Source: Candidatus Aenigmatarchaeota archaeon
GTDB lineage: Archaea > Aenigmatarchaeota > Aenigmatarchaeia > Aenigmatarchaeales > SZUA-1535
Reading direction: 5' to 3'
Length of the DNA: 7,324 bases
Assembly (NCBI GenBank): GCA_026985775.1
Contig: JALSPV010000122.1
Coordinates: forward strand, 1-7,324
Made by a program: the position numbers and the translations under genes. This document shows positions 6,777 through 7,324 of this stretch, piece by piece. Numbering within the stretch: the stretch's first letter is position 1; each line of letters starts with the position of its first letter. The notes under the pieces are model-generated. The model saw only the letters and a list, made by a program, of their open reading frames with translations, made no database searches and was not told where the DNA came from.

Positions 6777-6790
6777 AAAAATATTTAAAT
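6777..6790 (+). promoter_or_regulatory. TATA box/BRE of the rpl18e-rpl13 operon
   Basis: An AAAAATATTTAAAT run lies about 50 bases before the rpl18e ATG. The TTTAAAT part (6784-6790) is a standard archaeal TATA box, and the purine-rich GAGAAAAA just before it is a plausible TFB-recognition element. Transcription would begin near 6811, giving a leader of roughly 23 bases that contains the Shine-Dalgarno sequence. This makes the ribosomal operon independent of leuS. It is the best TATA-like match in the 126-base gap, where I see nothing else convincing. Confidence 0.6.
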
Positions 6791-6816
6791 CCTTATTTCT
6801 CCATTCTTCTAAGCAC

Positions 6817-6832
6817 GAGGAGTGTGAGAGGT
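6817..6832 (+). promoter_or_regulatory. Shine-Dalgarno region of rpl18e
   Basis: GAGGAG (6817-6822) lies 11 bases before the ATG, and a second GAGGT (6828-6832) lies only 1 base before it. Both can pair with the CCUCC end of archaeal 16S rRNA; the upstream one has the more workable spacing. The contrast with the solitary genes in this window, which lack any such site, supports a leadered transcript here. Confidence 0.55.
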
Positions 6833-6833
6833 C

Positions 6834-7196
6834 ATGAAATCAACAGGCCCTACAAACCCGTTGTTGAGAAAGCTAATAGAAGAACTGCGCACACGTGGTT
6901 ATGAGGAAAAAATACCGTTCCTTATAAAACTCGCAGAAGAGCTTTCAAGACAGAGAAGAAGAAGAGCGGAGGTTAATATAGCTAAACTTCAGAGAATATG
7001 CAAAGAAGGCGAAACTGTCGTTATCCCTGGTAAGTTACTTGGTTATGGTATGCTTACGAAACCTTTAAATGTTGCTGTGTGGAAGTTTTCAAAGCAAGCA
7101 GAGGAAAAGGTTAAAGCCGCTGGCGGAAAAGTTTTAACCATAGAAGAGCTTATCGCACAAAACCCACGCGGTAGCGGAGTGAGGATAATATGCTGA
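6834..7196 (+). CDS. rpl18e: 50S ribosomal protein eL18 (L18e)
   Basis: This 120-residue basic protein is eL18, a large-subunit ribosomal protein shared by archaea and eukaryotes and absent from bacteria. Recognisable segments are the N-terminal [15 protein letters not shown], the basic [15 protein letters not shown] patch (about residues 39-53), [20 protein letters not shown] (62-81), and the closing [13 protein letters not shown]. The length is normal for archaea. ATG at 6834 is supported by the upstream Shine-Dalgarno sequence and by family alignment. The gene overlaps rpl13 by 7 bases, the arrangement expected for the archaeal rpl18e-rpl13-rps9 operon. Its upstream neighbour is leuS, whereas in many archaea this cluster follows rpoD. 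Confidence 0.97.
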   Translation: MKSTGPTNPLLRKLIEELRTRGYEEKIPFLIKLAEELSRQRRRRAEVNIAKLQRICKEGETVVIPGKLLGYGMLTKPLNVAVWKFSKQAEEKVKAAGGKVLTIEELIAQNPRGSGVRIIC

Positions 7197-7324
7197 AGGA
7201 AAGCTTGAAGGAAGAAAGGGTAAGTGTAATAGATGCTGAAGGGGCTGTGCTTGGAAGATTAGCAAGCATAATTGCGAAACGCTTACTCTTAGGAGAAAAA
7301 ATAGTAGTTATAAATGCTGAAAAA
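7190..7324 (+). CDS. rpl13: 50S ribosomal protein uL13 (L13), 3' partial
   Basis: The first 45 codons are present and the rest lies beyond the right edge. The reading [20 protein letters not shown], followed by [15 protein letters not shown], is the characteristic N-terminus of archaeal uL13, an assembly protein of the large ribosomal subunit. The ATG lies inside the end of rpl18e (ATGCTGA holds both the rpl13 start and the rpl18e stop), which suggests translational coupling. GGAG (7176-7179) and GAGG (7181-7184) provide a Shine-Dalgarno sequence, the latter 5 bases before the ATG. An in-frame TTG at 7205 is a weaker alternative start. rps9 would be expected downstream. Confidence 0.95.
   Translation, partial: MLKESLKEERVSVIDAEGAVLGRLASIIAKRLLLGEKIVVINAEK

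Noticed and set aside
6774..6801. Imperfect inverted repeat GAGAAAAATA ... TATTTCTC that could be a leuS terminator hairpin.
   Set aside because: The arms are AT-rich and imperfect, and they enclose the rpl18e TATA box. The match is best explained by promoter composition.

Overview
The window comes from an AT-rich archaeon. The clearest markers are the archaeal-type ribosomal proteins eL18 (rpl18e) and uL13 (rpl13) in their usual order at the right end, an archaeal AGOG-family 8-oxoguanine DNA glycosylase, and archaeal TATA-like boxes about 25 bases upstream of start codons that have no Shine-Dalgarno sequence. The proteins are rich in Lys, Glu and Ile. That fits, but does not prove, a thermophile. 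I cannot name the lineage. An archaeon that carries a largely bacterial-type leucyl-tRNA synthetase and an isolated FdhA-like protein points to an uncultivated or poorly sampled group.

Layout, left to right: (1) a plus-strand gene, cut by the left edge, encoding a SPOUT-like N-terminal domain joined to a HAD-type phosphatase domain (to 1079); (2) a minus-strand AGOG DNA glycosylase/lyase (1072-1797), whose end overlaps gene 1 by 8 bases; (3) a small plus-strand DUF167/YggU protein (1826-2053), divergent from AGOG across 28 bases; (4) a minus-strand formate dehydrogenase alpha-like molybdopterin oxidoreductase (2061-3986), ending 7 bases from gene 3; (5) a plus-strand leucyl-tRNA synthetase (4044-6707), divergent from gene 4 across 57 bases; (6) rpl18e (6834-7196) with its own TATA-like box and Shine-Dalgarno sequence; (7) the start of rpl13 (from 7190), overlapping rpl18e and cut by the right edge.

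The left part is a series of single genes on alternating strands with almost no spacer, so it is not an operon and the neighbours need not work together. Only rpl18e-rpl13 is clearly cotranscribed. No gap reaches 300 bases; the longest (6708-6833) holds the ribosomal promoter. I see no tRNA, CRISPR array, insertion sequence or repeat family.

The points most worth following are the leucyl-tRNA synthetase, which appears to join a bacterial catalytic/editing core to an archaeal C-terminal tRNA-binding region; the SPOUT-like/HAD fusion; and the orphan Cys-type FdhA with a shortened loop beside the active-site Arg.
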